The notes under the pieces are model-generated. The model saw only the letters and a list, made by a program, of their open reading frames with translations, ran no database searches and had not been told where the DNA came from. Positions 27,285 through 35,715 of a DNA stretch of 64,000 nt are shown in pieces. The DNA lies in the NCBI GenBank assembly GCA_017303415.1, contig JAFLBJ010000001.1:186001-250000 (forward strand), read 5' to 3'. Each line of letters starts with the position of its first letter. Position 1 is the stretch's first letter. This DNA is from Chitinophagales bacterium. Its GTDB lineage: Bacteria > Bacteroidota > Bacteroidia > Chitinophagales > Chitinophagaceae. Position numbers and translations under genes: made by a program.

Positions 27285-28220
27285 ATGGACCTGCCGCAAC
27301 AGGAATCAATATTTTGGCAAAAGATCGAGAATGAAGTGAAGATCGAGCCGCTGGATTGGATGCCCGAAGCCTATCGCCGAACACTGATCCGTCAGATCAG
27401 TCAACACGCCCATAGTGAAGTGGTGGGTATGTTGCCCGAAGGGAATTGGATCACCCGTGCGCCTTCGCTGAAAAGAAAGGCGATCCTGCTGGCCAAGGTA
27501 CAGGATGAAGCAGGGCATGGATTGTATCTCTACTCCGCCTGCGAAACACTTGGTGTGAGCCGGGAACAAACGATCGAGGATCTGCACAGCGGAAAGGCCA
27601 AATACTCTTCCATTTTCAATTATCCCACATTGAGCTGGGCCGATATAGGAGCCATTGGCTGGCTCGTGGATGGCGCTGCCATCATGAACCAGGTCATGCT
27701 ATGCCGCACTTCCTACGGCCCCTACGCCCGGGCCATGGTACGTATATGTAAAGAAGAGAGTTTTCACCAACGTCAGGGATTTGAATCGCTATTGGTACTG
27801 AGCCGTGGCACCCCGGCACAAAAAGCCATGTGTCAGGACGCGATCAACCGCTGGTGGTGGCCTGCCCTGATGATGTTTGGCCCGCATGACAGTGAATCGA
27901 CCCATAGTGAACAAAGCATGCAATGGAAGATCAAGCGAAAAAGCAATGATGAATTGCGCCAGAATTTTGTAGATATGTGTGTGGAGCAGGTGAAATTGCT
28001 GGGCATGACCCTGCCCGATCCTTTGTTAAAATGGAATGAGGAAAGAAAGCATTATGATTTCGGGCCTATCAACTGGAATGAGTTTTGGAATGTGGTAAAA
28101 GGCAATGGCCCTTGTAATAAAGAAAGGTTGAAGACAAGAAAAGATGCCTGGGATAAAGGTGAGTGGGTAAGAGAGGCAGCGGCTGCATATGCGGCAAAAC
28201 GTGCCAGCAGAGCGGCATAG
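27285..28220 (+). CDS. paaA: 1,2-phenylacetyl-CoA epoxidase, catalytic subunit PaaA
   Basis: A 311-residue di-iron oxygenase subunit that epoxidises the ring of phenylacetyl-CoA. The carboxylate-bridged metal site is visible in [17 protein letters not shown] and [13 protein letters not shown]. Family blocks [20 protein letters not shown] and [20 protein letters not shown] are well conserved. It begins the paaABCD cluster, with paaB 91 bp downstream. Its length matches characterised PaaA. Confidence 0.97.
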   Translation: MDLPQQESIFWQKIENEVKIEPLDWMPEAYRRTLIRQISQHAHSEVVGMLPEGNWITRAPSLKRKAILLAKVQDEAGHGLYLYSACETLGVSREQTIEDLHSGKAKYSSIFNYPTLSWADIGAIGWLVDGAAIMNQVMLCRTSYGPYARAMVRICKEESFHQRQGFESLLVLSRGTPAQKAMCQDAINRWWWPALMMFGPHDSESTHSEQSMQWKIKRKSNDELRQNFVDMCVEQVKLLGMTLPDPLLKWNEERKHYDFGPINWNEFWNVVKGNGPCNKERLKTRKDAWDKGEWVREAAAAYAAKRASRAA

Positions 28221-28311
28221 AGATTATTAATTATTAAAATAAATAATTAAACAATTCACTAAAGAATCTGCAATCCAAAGCCAACAAACAATAATTAATA
28301 ATCTTATAATA

Positions 28312-28677
28312 ATGCCATTCCAGATAAAATTATTTCGATACGGTGATATCCCGGATACAAATTCCGGCAGCACCGAAGCATCAGGCAATTTGAACGCTAC
28401 TGACTGGCCACTGTGGGAGGTTTTTATTCGCAGCAAACAAGGCCTCGACCATAAACATGTAGGCAGCCTGCATGCAGCTGATGCACAAATGGCCATTGAA
28501 AATGCAAGGGATGTGTACACCCGTCGAATGGAAGGGGTAAGTATATGGGTGGTTGAATCAAAATATATCCATGCCACCAATCCCGAAGAAGCAGAAAGCC
28601 TTTTTGAACCGGCCAATGACAAGATCTATCGCCATCCGACATTTTATGATCTGCCGGATGAAGTGAAACATATGTAG
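28312..28677 (+). CDS. paaB: 1,2-phenylacetyl-CoA epoxidase, subunit PaaB
   Basis: A 121-residue small structural subunit. The core (WPLWEVFIRSKQGLDHKHVG SLHAADAQMAIENARDVYTR and YRHPTFYDLPDEVKHM) matches the family closely. About 30 residues at the N terminus (MPFQIKLFRYGDIPDTNSGS) precede the core; the enterobacterial protein (95 residues) lacks most of this. No later Met before the core offers a better start, so the extension is probably real. PaaB bridges the PaaAC oligomers. Confidence 0.95.
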   Translation: MPFQIKLFRYGDIPDTNSGSTEASGNLNATDWPLWEVFIRSKQGLDHKHVGSLHAADAQMAIENARDVYTRRMEGVSIWVVESKYIHATNPEEAESLFEPANDKIYRHPTFYDLPDEVKHM

Positions 28678-28682
28678 CGAGG

Positions 28683-28732
28683 GACGTGAGGCGTGAGACG
28701 TGAGTTTGACGCCCCTCCTCTCACGACTCACG
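28683..28732. repeat. Short mirrored 7-bp repeats (copy D) inside the paa operon
   Basis: GACGTGA, GGCGTGA, GACGTGA (28683-28703) face CTCTCAC and GACTCAC (about 28717-28731) across a short spacer. It is a small GTGA-type version of the arrays at 40.96 and 46.98 kb, and lies in the 76-bp gap between paaB and paaC. A transcript could fold it into a hairpin within the operon. Confidence 0.6.
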
Positions 28733-28753
28733 AAAAAAAATCAATCCTAAAGT

Positions 28754-29479
28754 ATGCAACTCGCCCTCCATCTCGCTGACTCTGTCCTTATTCTGGCGCA
28801 ACGTAACGCTGAATGGTGTGGACATGGCCCCGTACTGGAGCAGGATATTGCCCTGACAAACATTACGCTTGACCTGGTGGGACAAGCCAGGAGCCTTTAC
28901 CAATATGCTGCCAATCAGAAAGGCGGTGATGCCACGGAAGATAGCCTGGCCTATACACGCCTGGAACACGAATATCTCAATGGCCTGCTGGTAGAACAAC
29001 CCAATGGCGATTGGGCCCAAACCGTTCTTCGGCAGTTCTTTTTCAGTGCTTTCCAGTCGGCTTATTATACACAATTGGAAAAATGTACGGATAAGGATCT
29101 TTCCGCCATTGCGGAAAAGTCACTCAAAGAAATCCGCTACCACTTACGCTGGAGCAGTGAATGGGTGATCCGATTAGGAGATGGTACAGAAGAAAGTCAC
29201 TCCCGCATGGTGCAAGCGCTGGAAAACCTGTGGCCCTATACCGGCGAATTGCTGGAGCCGGCCGATTACGAATTAGCCCTTGGCTTTTTACATGCTGATG
29301 TATTAAAACAGGAATGGCAATCAACCGTTCGAAATGTGTTGGAGGAAGCCTCCCTTGCTTATCCCGCTCCCGCCTTTATGCATACAGGAGGTAAATATGG
29401 CCGACATACCGAACATATGGGCTATATACTTTCCGAGCTTCAGTATATGCAGCGGGCTTATCCCAATTCGCAATGGTAA
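28754..29479 (+). CDS. paaC: 1,2-phenylacetyl-CoA epoxidase, structural subunit PaaC
   Basis: A 241-residue ferritin-like partner of PaaA. Diagnostic blocks are LADSVLILAQRNAEWCGHGP, EDIALTN-type helix (LEQDIALTNITLDLVGQARS), LAYTRLEHEYLNGLLVEQPN and the C-terminal GGKYGRHTEHMGYILSELQY MQRAYP. PaaC lacks the metal site and stabilises PaaA. Its TAA stop overlaps the paaD start as TAATG. Confidence 0.96.
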   Translation: MQLALHLADSVLILAQRNAEWCGHGPVLEQDIALTNITLDLVGQARSLYQYAANQKGGDATEDSLAYTRLEHEYLNGLLVEQPNGDWAQTVLRQFFFSAFQSAYYTQLEKCTDKDLSAIAEKSLKEIRYHLRWSSEWVIRLGDGTEESHSRMVQALENLWPYTGELLEPADYELALGFLHADVLKQEWQSTVRNVLEEASLAYPAPAFMHTGGKYGRHTEHMGYILSELQYMQRAYPNSQW

Positions 29480-29985
29480 TGCGTACTACCCTCCACGATA
29501 CCGATAAAAAAACCATCTATGACCGGTTGGAAACGGTCACCGATCCGGAAATACCTGTACTGAGTATTTTGGATATGGGTATCGTGCGTGAGGTGTATTG
29601 GGAAAATGAAGTGCTTACCGTATTGATCACCCCAACTTATTCGGGTTGCCCGGCCATGGATGCCATTGCTACCGGTATCCGGGTGGCCTTATCCGATCTC
29701 GGTTTTGCCAAAATAAAAATTAAGCAGCAACTCTCTCCGGCCTGGACCACCGATTGGATGACTGAAGAAGGAAAAGAAAAATTGCGAGGATATGGCATTG
29801 CCCCACCCTTATCAAAAGCCCAAAGTTGTCAGCCGGCCTTGTTTGCTGCAGAAGAGGCCGTTCCCTGTCCCCGTTGCGGATCATGGCATACAAAACGCCT
29901 GAGTGAATTTGGTTCAACGGCCTGTAAAGCTCTTTACCAGTGCCAGGAGTGTAAGGAAGCGTTTGATTATTTTAAATGTCACTGA
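29479..29985 (+). CDS. paaD: Phenylacetate-CoA oxygenase accessory protein PaaD
   Basis: A 168-residue protein of the MIP18/SufT-like family that helps assemble the epoxidase metal or Fe-S centre. The N-terminal DUF59 domain has the key motif TPTYSGCPAMDAI and VTDPEIPVLSILDMG. The C terminus has a zinc ribbon (CPRCGSWHTK ... CQECKEAF). I chose the ATG at 29479, which overlaps the paaC stop as TAATG; an ATG at 29473 is in frame and would add two residues. The 3' end overlaps the convergent gap gene by 7 bp. Confidence 0.95.
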   Translation: MRTTLHDTDKKTIYDRLETVTDPEIPVLSILDMGIVREVYWENEVLTVLITPTYSGCPAMDAIATGIRVALSDLGFAKIKIKQQLSPAWTTDWMTEEGKEKLRGYGIAPPLSKAQSCQPALFAAEEAVPCPRCGSWHTKRLSEFGSTACKALYQCQECKEAFDYFKCH

Positions 29986-30974
29986 TGGTGGTTGTTCGAT
30001 GACAGATACCTTACCCAATCAATCATACGGCTTGTAAACCCATACTCATTATCAAACCAGGCAATGATCTTTACCTGTTTGCCCATAACAGAAGTGAGTG
30101 AACCATCAATGATACAGGAATGGGTGTTGCCTTTTATATCGGCTGATACCAACGGGTCCTCCGTATATTGAATGATCCCCTTGTATTCTCCTTCCGCAGC
30201 CCGGCGCAGGAGGTGGTTGATCTGTGCTTTTGTGACCTCCTCTTTCATTTGAACAGTAATATCCGCCATGGCCCCATTGGTGACCGGCACCCTTACAGAT
30301 ACCGCAGCGATCCTGTCCTTCAACGGCAATAACCTTTCCAGGGAATGTGCCAGATCGATCTCTACCGGAATGATGGATTCGGCTGCTGCTCTTCCACGGC
30401 GGAATTGCGGATGGGCGGTATCCACCAACTCCTGTCTTGAAGTGTAGGAATGGAGGATATTCATGTGCACCGACTCTATCCCGATTGAATTCAGCAGGTA
30501 TAAAATATGCGTGGAGCAATTGGTCATACACCCTCCAGGTGAAATGATCGGTTGTGCCCGGCTGTCTTCCTTATGATTATGCCCAAATATCAACAAGGGT
30601 ATATCCGATGAGCCAGTGGTACTTAATAAAACCCGTTGGGCTCCTGCTTTTATATGCTTTTGCGCTCCGGAAAGATCTGAAAAACGACCCGAACATTCCA
30701 GCACAATATCCACCTTCATACCAGCCCAATCAAGCAATAAGGGGTCTGCCTGCCGGAAGACCTTCACCTCCTGACCACAAGTGTGTACAGATCCCTCTTC
30801 ATACCGGATTTCTTCTGGCCAGGTACCATAGAGGGAATCATATTTAAGCAAATAGGCCAGATTGGCGGAATCCATAATATCATTGATGGCTACGAGGGTA
30901 ATATCCTTCTCTCCCACCAACCGACGGAAAAGAAGACGGCCGATTCGTCCCATTCCATTGATAGCTATACGCAT
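29979..30974 (-). CDS. Glyceraldehyde-3-phosphate dehydrogenase-family protein (diverged)
   Basis: A 331-residue protein starting at ATG 30974 (MRIAINGMGRIGRLLFRR); an upstream TTG is less likely. The NAD-binding Rossmann fold is intact, and the active-site loop reads SPGGCMTNCSTH where canonical GAPDH has SNASCTTNCLAP, so the catalytic Cys is kept but its surroundings differ. The phosphate-binding and C-terminal blocks (VRVPVTNGAMADITVQ; WFDNEYGFTSRMIDWVRYL) are conserved. It may be a secondary GAPDH or an erythrose-4-phosphate-type dehydrogenase; the housekeeping enzyme is probably encoded elsewhere. It overlaps paaD by 7 bp at the 3' end. Confidence 0.85.
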   Translation of the reverse strand: MRIAINGMGRIGRLLFRRLVGEKDITLVAINDIMDSANLAYLLKYDSLYGTWPEEIRYEEGSVHTCGQEVKVFRQADPLLLDWAGMKVDIVLECSGRFSDLSGAQKHIKAGAQRVLLSTTGSSDIPLLIFGHNHKEDSRAQPIISPGGCMTNCSTHILYLLNSIGIESVHMNILHSYTSRQELVDTAHPQFRRGRAAAESIIPVEIDLAHSLERLLPLKDRIAAVSVRVPVTNGAMADITVQMKEEVTKAQINHLLRRAAEGEYKGIIQYTEDPLVSADIKGNTHSCIIDGSLTSVMGKQVKIIAWFDNEYGFTSRMIDWVRYLSSNNHHQ

Positions 30975-31105
30975 TAGCAAGAATTTTGAGACGCAAATAT
31001 CGGTTTATTCAAACTTTAGCTGTTTGTTAAAAAAAATAATGACATCCGAATTACGCGTTGACCGGTGAAAGATGCGACCTTTAGGAAAAGAACCCTACTG
31101 ATATC

Positions 31106-31864
31106 ATGAAAAATTACAATGACCCCTCCAGAAGAAAATTCCTGAAAAATACGGGCAAAGCCGGAATCGGCGCGGCCCTGGGACTGTCTTCACTCTCTAC
31201 CCTGGCAGGTTCTGCGCCAAGGGTATTCAGTCTCGATGGTGAAGAAATTGATTTTACGCAAAAACCATTGGGCTATGCCTATAATGCCATTGAGCCCGCA
31301 GTGGATGCCATGACCATGGAGATTCATTATACCAAACATGCGGCAGCCTATGCCAAGAACCTGGCCGATGCAGCCAAAGATGAAAAGGTAGATATAAGCA
31401 AGACCTCCGTGACTCAATTACTTTCAGGCATTTCCAAATACTCCACCAAGATGCGAAACAATGGTGGTGGCCACTATAACCATGAACTTTTCTGGCGTTC
31501 CTTGCGCTCACCCATAATGGGCAATACCCCATCAGGTGCATTGGCCACCCAGATCACAAAAGATCTTGGTTCCTTTGAAACCTTTCAACAAAAATTCGGC
31601 GATGCCGGAAAAAACCGCTTTGGCTCAGGCTGGGCCTGGTTGGTATGGACACCGGAGAAAAAACTGGTAGTAAGCTCTACGCCTAACCAGGATAATCCAC
31701 TGATGGATCTGGCCGAAGTAAAGGGAACACCCGTATTGGGATTGGATGTATGGGAACATGCCTATTACCTAAAATACCAGAACCGCCGCCCGGATTATAT
31801 CAATGCATGGTGGAGTGTGGTGAATTGGGAGTATGTGGGGAAAAGGTTTGATAGTTTATTATAA
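31106..31864 (+). CDS. sod: Superoxide dismutase (Fe/Mn) with Tat-like signal
   Basis: A 252-residue protein. The first about 40 residues carry a twin-arginine motif (SRRKFLKNTGKAG) and a hydrophobic stretch, so the enzyme is likely exported folded with its metal. The mature part is a standard Fe/Mn SOD: MEIHYTKHAAAYAKNL (first metal His and the gateway His/Tyr), GGGHYNHELFWRSL, GSGWAWLVW and the ligand motif DVWEHAYYLKYQNRR. It dismutates superoxide, here in the periplasm. Fe versus Mn cannot be decided from sequence. It converges on the sugar isomerase gene across a 29-bp perfect inverted repeat. Confidence 0.95.
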   Translation: MKNYNDPSRRKFLKNTGKAGIGAALGLSSLSTLAGSAPRVFSLDGEEIDFTQKPLGYAYNAIEPAVDAMTMEIHYTKHAAAYAKNLADAAKDEKVDISKTSVTQLLSGISKYSTKMRNNGGGHYNHELFWRSLRSPIMGNTPSGALATQITKDLGSFETFQQKFGDAGKNRFGSGWAWLVWTPEKKLVVSSTPNQDNPLMDLAEVKGTPVLGLDVWEHAYYLKYQNRRPDYINAWWSVVNWEYVGKRFDSLL

Positions 31865-31870
31865 GGATTT

Positions 31871-31980
31871 TTCACCGCAGAGAACATGAGAACGCAGAGG
31901 TACGCAGAGATTTTTTATAAGCCTAAGGGCTAATTGCTAATACCTAAATTTCTCTGCGTTCTCATGTTCTCTGCGGTGAA
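31871..31980. repeat. 29-bp perfect inverted repeat between convergent genes
   Basis: The sequence beginning TTCACCGCAGAGAAC (31871-31899) is repeated in exact reverse complement at 31952-31980, with 52 bp between. The arms contain a short direct repeat (CGCAGAG), again present just inside the left arm. The right arm abuts the stop codon of the isomerase gene and the left lies 6 bp after the sod stop. It may act as a bidirectional terminator, although the T-runs are inside the loop. Confidence 0.85.
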
Positions 31981-32895
31981 TCAAATATCAACATCTCTGT
32001 ACGCCTTTATTAATTTTTCCTCTCCCTCCCTGCCTGGAAAGGCATTACCATGCTCCATGCCCAATATGCCTTTATACCCTTTATCAGCAATGTGTTTAAA
32101 TACATTCTTATAATTGATCTCACCCGTAGTTGGCTCATTCCGTCCGGGGTTGTCGCCGATCTGGATATACCCGATCTCTTCCCAGGTCTTGTTGATATTC
32201 TGTATGATATTCCCTTCATTGCGTTGCATATGGTATATATCATAGAGAATTTTGCATGACGGGCTGTTCACCGCTTTACAGATCATATAGGTCTGATGTG
32301 AATGACGCAGGAACAGGTCCGCATTATCACTCAGTGGTTCCAGCACCATCACCAGTCCGGCGGGTTCAAGAATATCCGTGGCCATCCGTAAAGCCGAGAT
32401 CACATTGGCTGTTTGCATATCATGCGATAAACTTCTGTCATAGTTTCCGGGCACCACTGTCATCCATTTGGCATTACAGCGCTTGGCCACTTCAATGGCT
32501 TCGCGGCAGTCCTTCTTCATACGGTCAATGAATTCAGCCTTGCCCGTTGTCAGGGAGGTCTTCCAGTGCCAGCTGTCTGAGGTGATCACAAATACCCCCA
32601 TCCGCATTCCCAATTTGGCCAGGGTGTCCCCTATGCGTTTTTGTTCTTCAACCGGGCGCGCCATCATGCCATTGTCTTCTATGCTCCGAAAACCCCGGTC
32701 GTGGGCCCATTTGATCTGGTCGATAAAATCATTCCCGGCACTGTTCCGGAACATGCCTTCATGAAAAGCATAGTCCAGGTGAAATACCGGGTCAGCGGCC
32801 TGAGGACCTGGGTTTGAAGCAGCCAGCGCCTGTGACGCGGTCATAACGGCGGTACCGGTAAAAAGCCCGGAGCGGATGAAGTTTCTGCGGTGCAT
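31981..32895 (-). CDS. Sugar phosphate isomerase/epimerase (TIM barrel), Tat signal
   Basis: A 304-residue xylose-isomerase-like TIM-barrel protein. I chose ATG 32895 (MHRRNFIRSGLFTGTAVMTA), which gives a twin-arginine signal; longer in-frame starts to 32955 run into an inverted repeat. Barrel motifs include EDNGMMARPVEEQKRIGD, WMTVVPGNYDRS, MVLEPLSDNADL and ILYDIYHMQRNEGNII, with Glu/Asp/His metal ligands as in hydroxypyruvate-isomerase-like members. A periplasmic enzyme acting on a sugar or sugar acid is likely; the substrate is unknown. The gene is near a Gfo/Idh/MocA oxidoreductase, which often works with this family in sugar catabolism. Confidence 0.88.
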   Translation of the reverse strand: MHRRNFIRSGLFTGTAVMTASQALAASNPGPQAADPVFHLDYAFHEGMFRNSAGNDFIDQIKWAHDRGFRSIEDNGMMARPVEEQKRIGDTLAKLGMRMGVFVITSDSWHWKTSLTTGKAEFIDRMKKDCREAIEVAKRCNAKWMTVVPGNYDRSLSHDMQTANVISALRMATDILEPAGLVMVLEPLSDNADLFLRHSHQTYMICKAVNSPSCKILYDIYHMQRNEGNIIQNINKTWEEIGYIQIGDNPGRNEPTTGEINYKNVFKHIADKGYKGILGMEHGNAFPGREGEEKLIKAYRDVDI

Positions 32896-32924
32896 AGTTT
32901 GTATCTTTCGCATTAAAATTATAA

Positions 32925-32977
32925 AACCACAGAGACACAGAGAATTATTTGTCAAAAATCTCTGTGTCTCTGTGGTT
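32925..32977. repeat. 19-bp perfect inverted repeat between divergent genes
   Basis: AACCACAGAGACACAGAGA (32925-32943) and its exact reverse complement (32959-32977) flank a 15-bp AT-rich loop. Each arm is made of repeats of about 8 bp (ACACAGAG). Unlike the other hairpins it lies upstream of both neighbours (32895 minus and 32992 plus), so it is within or next to both promoters and cannot be a simple terminator. Confidence 0.85.
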
Positions 32978-32991
32978 GAAAAAATCGTTAC

Positions 32992-33942
32992 ATGAGAATT
33001 GTTTTGCTATTAATTGTCCTCTCCTTCTCTTTCCTCACAAGAGCGCAAAAAGATACAGCATTTTCAGCGAAGAATATTCTCCTGCCAAATTCCAGTCTCA
33101 CGTATAAAATGATCCTGCTCCCCGCCGGCTCTTTTCAAATGGGAAGTCCCGACAAGGAAGCCGGTCGTAAAAAGGATGAAGGCCCTGCAAAAAAGATCAG
33201 TGTTTCCTCTTTTTGGATAGGCGCCTTTGAAGTCACACACGATCAGTTCGACCTGTTTTATAAAGACGTTACGGTTAGCCAGGACCAGATGAGTGATGCC
33301 GTTACACGGCCCAGTGCCCAATACGTTGACCTCAGTTGGGGTATGGGAAAAAGCGGCGGCTACCCCGTCAATAGTTTGCAACAGCGTACCGCCCTGATGT
33401 TTTGCCGCTGGTTATATCAAAAGACCGGAGAATTCTACCGTCTGCCTACAGAAGCCGAATGGGAATATGCCTGTCGCGCAGGAACAACCACCACGTATTT
33501 TTTTGGCAATGACGCCGCCCAATTAAAGAATTATGCCTGGTATAAGGACAATTGTAAACAAGGATATAATAAAGTGGGTCGGTTAAAACCCAATCCCTGG
33601 GGTTTGTATGATATGCTGGGTAATGTGGGCGAATGGGTGCTGGATCAGTATGATGAAAATAGTTTTACTACCATGACCAAGACAAAGGACCCGGTACGTG
33701 AGCCGACTTCCAAACAACCGCGGTTGCTGAAAGGCGGATCTTATCTGGATGAGGCAAATGCGGTTCGTTGTGCTGTCAGGCTTTCATCAAAACCCGACTG
33801 GAACAAACGCGATCCACAGGTGCCCAAGAGTCCCTGGTGGTTGACCGATGCCCCCTTTGCCGGGTTCAGGATCGTTAAACCGGCGGTGGCGCCTTCCAAA
33901 GAAGAGATCGACGCATTTTTTAAAAAATATATTTCTAATTAG
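32992..33942 (+). CDS. Formylglycine-generating enzyme-like (SUMF1/FGE-sulfatase) exported protein
   Basis: A 316-residue protein with a signal peptide (MRIVLLLIVLSFSFLTRAQ). The FGE-sulfatase fold is clear: MILLPAGSFQMGSPDKEAGR, VSSFWIGAFEVTHDQFDLFY, YRLPTEAEWEYACRAGTTTT, PNPWGLYDMLGNVGEWVLDQ, RLLKGGSYLDEANAVRCAVR and FAGFRIVK. True formylglycine-generating enzymes need paired active-site cysteines near the C terminus; here the segment around RCAVRLSS has only one, so sulfatase activation is doubtful. Many Bacteroidetes members have other, mostly unknown roles, and no sulfatase gene is in this window. Confidence 0.9.
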   Translation: MRIVLLLIVLSFSFLTRAQKDTAFSAKNILLPNSSLTYKMILLPAGSFQMGSPDKEAGRKKDEGPAKKISVSSFWIGAFEVTHDQFDLFYKDVTVSQDQMSDAVTRPSAQYVDLSWGMGKSGGYPVNSLQQRTALMFCRWLYQKTGEFYRLPTEAEWEYACRAGTTTTYFFGNDAAQLKNYAWYKDNCKQGYNKVGRLKPNPWGLYDMLGNVGEWVLDQYDENSFTTMTKTKDPVREPTSKQPRLLKGGSYLDEANAVRCAVRLSSKPDWNKRDPQVPKSPWWLTDAPFAGFRIVKPAVAPSKEEIDAFFKKYISN

Positions 33943-34008
33943 GTTTCCTGGGGCGTTTCAACGGTTAACGCCACAGAAACAGAAATAAACCCAATCAAAA
34001 CAACACTT

Positions 34009-35331
34009 ATGTCCACACGTCGCCAATTTGTCAAACAAGGCTCCCTCCTCACGAGTGGTCTCCTTGCTGCCCCCTTTATGTCCCGCGCCAACTTCTTCTC
34101 GGGAAGTGATGATGTTATCAAAGTCGCCCTCATTGGTTGTGGTGGCCGCGGCACTGGTGCCGCTATGCAGGCCCTGATGAGTGGACAAAATGTAAAACTT
34201 GTGGCCATGGCCGACGCCTTCCGCGACCGGCTTAATGATTGTTATAAATCGCTGACGGCAGATGATCTCTCGGATTGGACGGGTAAACCTGGTAACCTGA
34301 AAGACCGGGTTCAGGTGCCGGAAGAAAATAAATTCACCGGATTTGACGCCTATAAAAAAGCCATTCCGCTGGCAGATGTGGTCATTCTTACCACGCCTCC
34401 GGGATTCAGGCCTATCCATTTCCAGGAAGCCATTGCCATGGGGAAACATGTATTCATGGAAAAACCCGTGGCGGTTGATCCGGTGGGGATCAGGAAAGTA
34501 TTGGAAGCAGCCGCTTTGGCCAAACAAAAGAAACTGAATGTGGTGGTGGGTCTTCAGCGGCATTATCAATATTCCTATCGCGAACTATTCAATAATAAAA
34601 AACTCATTGGCGATATTGTTGCCGCGCAGGCCTGGTGGAACAATGACGGAGTGTGGGTGAATAAACGGCAATACGGACAAACAGAAATGGAATACCAGAT
34701 GCGCAACTGGTATTACTTCAATTGGCTTTGCGGGGATCATATCAATGAGCAGCATATTCACAATATTGATGTGGTCAATTGGTTCAAAGGCTCCTATCCG
34801 GTAAAAGCCCAGGGCATGGGTGGACGTGAAGTAAGAAAAGGCAAAGACCATGGAGAAATATTTGATCACCACTATGTCGAATTCCAGTATGCCGATGGTT
34901 CTATTCTCAATAGCCAATGCCGCCATATTCCTGGTACCATGAGTAAAGTGGATGAACTGCTGATTGGCACCAAAGGAAGTATTCGTTGTGGCCAGGCTAC
35001 CATTCAGGACCATGCCGGTAAGACCCTCTTTGCCTTTGACCGGCAGAAAGAGAACAATCCTTACCAAACAGAACATGATGAACTCTTTGCCGCTATTGCC
35101 AAAGGCGAATACAAATTTGCTGATGCGGAGAACGGGGCAAAAAGTACCATGACCGCCATCATGGGACGAATGGCTACCTATTCCGGACAGGTCATAGAAT
35201 GGGATAAGGCCCTCGAGTGTGGTCTTGACCTCTCACCCAAGGTGTATGACTGGAATGCGGAACCACCTGTATTACCCGATGAGGATGGGCGGTATACCAT
35301 CGCACGTCCAGGGCTTACCAAATACTTCTGA
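34009..35331 (+). CDS. Gfo/Idh/MocA-family oxidoreductase with Tat signal
   Basis: A 440-residue protein. An N-terminal twin-arginine signal (STRRQFVKQGSLLTSGLLAA) precedes a Rossmann domain (IKVALIGCGGRGTGAAMQAL) and the family motif MEKPVAVDP (about residues 155-163). The C-terminal alpha/beta domain contains CGDHINEQHIHNIDVVNWF and a conserved His pair. Such exported members oxidise or reduce sugar derivatives with tightly held NAD(P). It follows the SUMF1-like gene on the same strand with a 66-bp gap and shares the neighbourhood with a TIM-barrel sugar isomerase. Confidence 0.92.
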   Translation: MSTRRQFVKQGSLLTSGLLAAPFMSRANFFSGSDDVIKVALIGCGGRGTGAAMQALMSGQNVKLVAMADAFRDRLNDCYKSLTADDLSDWTGKPGNLKDRVQVPEENKFTGFDAYKKAIPLADVVILTTPPGFRPIHFQEAIAMGKHVFMEKPVAVDPVGIRKVLEAAALAKQKKLNVVVGLQRHYQYSYRELFNNKKLIGDIVAAQAWWNNDGVWVNKRQYGQTEMEYQMRNWYYFNWLCGDHINEQHIHNIDVVNWFKGSYPVKAQGMGGREVRKGKDHGEIFDHHYVEFQYADGSILNSQCRHIPGTMSKVDELLIGTKGSIRCGQATIQDHAGKTLFAFDRQKENNPYQTEHDELFAAIAKGEYKFADAENGAKSTMTAIMGRMATYSGQVIEWDKALECGLDLSPKVYDWNAEPPVLPDEDGRYTIARPGLTKYF

Positions 35332-35361
35332 GTTTTTTATATTTACACCATAAAACCTTGA

Positions 35362-35715
35362 ATGAAAATAAGCAAGCCCACTGACCTGGCGATCAATGTT
35401 GCCCTGCCGCTGGCATTGGGTATTACCTGCTATTTTTTTAAAGGATCTGCTTTCATGCAATACCATCTGGCCGATGGGTTATGGGCCTATGCCTTTCTTT
35501 CCACCTTGCTGATCATTTGGGATAGGAGGATTCCCCTGCGCTGGATCATAGCAGTTTTTACAGTGGCCGCAGCCTGGGAATGGGCTCAATTCAGTGATTG
35601 GGTTTCCGGAACCGGGGATCAATGGGATATTGTTACTTATTTCATTTTTTTTCTCATTGCCCTTTTATTCAATCGTATTTTTTTTACAACCATAACTACA
35701 ACACATGAAAAATAA
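35362..35715 (+). CDS. Small integral membrane protein (VanZ-like topology)
   Basis: A 117-residue protein with about four membrane segments (LAINVALPLALGITCYFF, GLWAYAFLSTLLIIW, WIIAVFTVAAAWEWAQF, IVTYFIFFLIALLFNRIFF). The segment AAWEWAQFSDWVSGTGDQWD IV resembles the E...Q...GT.D..D pattern of VanZ-like/DUF2809-type proteins. I cannot assign a function. It lies 30 bp after the oxidoreductase and overlaps the next gene by 11 bp, so the two are probably co-transcribed. Confidence 0.75.
   Translation: MKISKPTDLAINVALPLALGITCYFFKGSAFMQYHLADGLWAYAFLSTLLIIWDRRIPLRWIIAVFTVAAAWEWAQFSDWVSGTGDQWDIVTYFIFFLIALLFNRIFFTTITTTHEK

Noticed and set aside
32992-33942. Assigning the SUMF1-like protein as an active sulfatase-maturing enzyme
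   Set aside because: The C-terminal active-site cysteine pair is not visible and no sulfatase gene is nearby.
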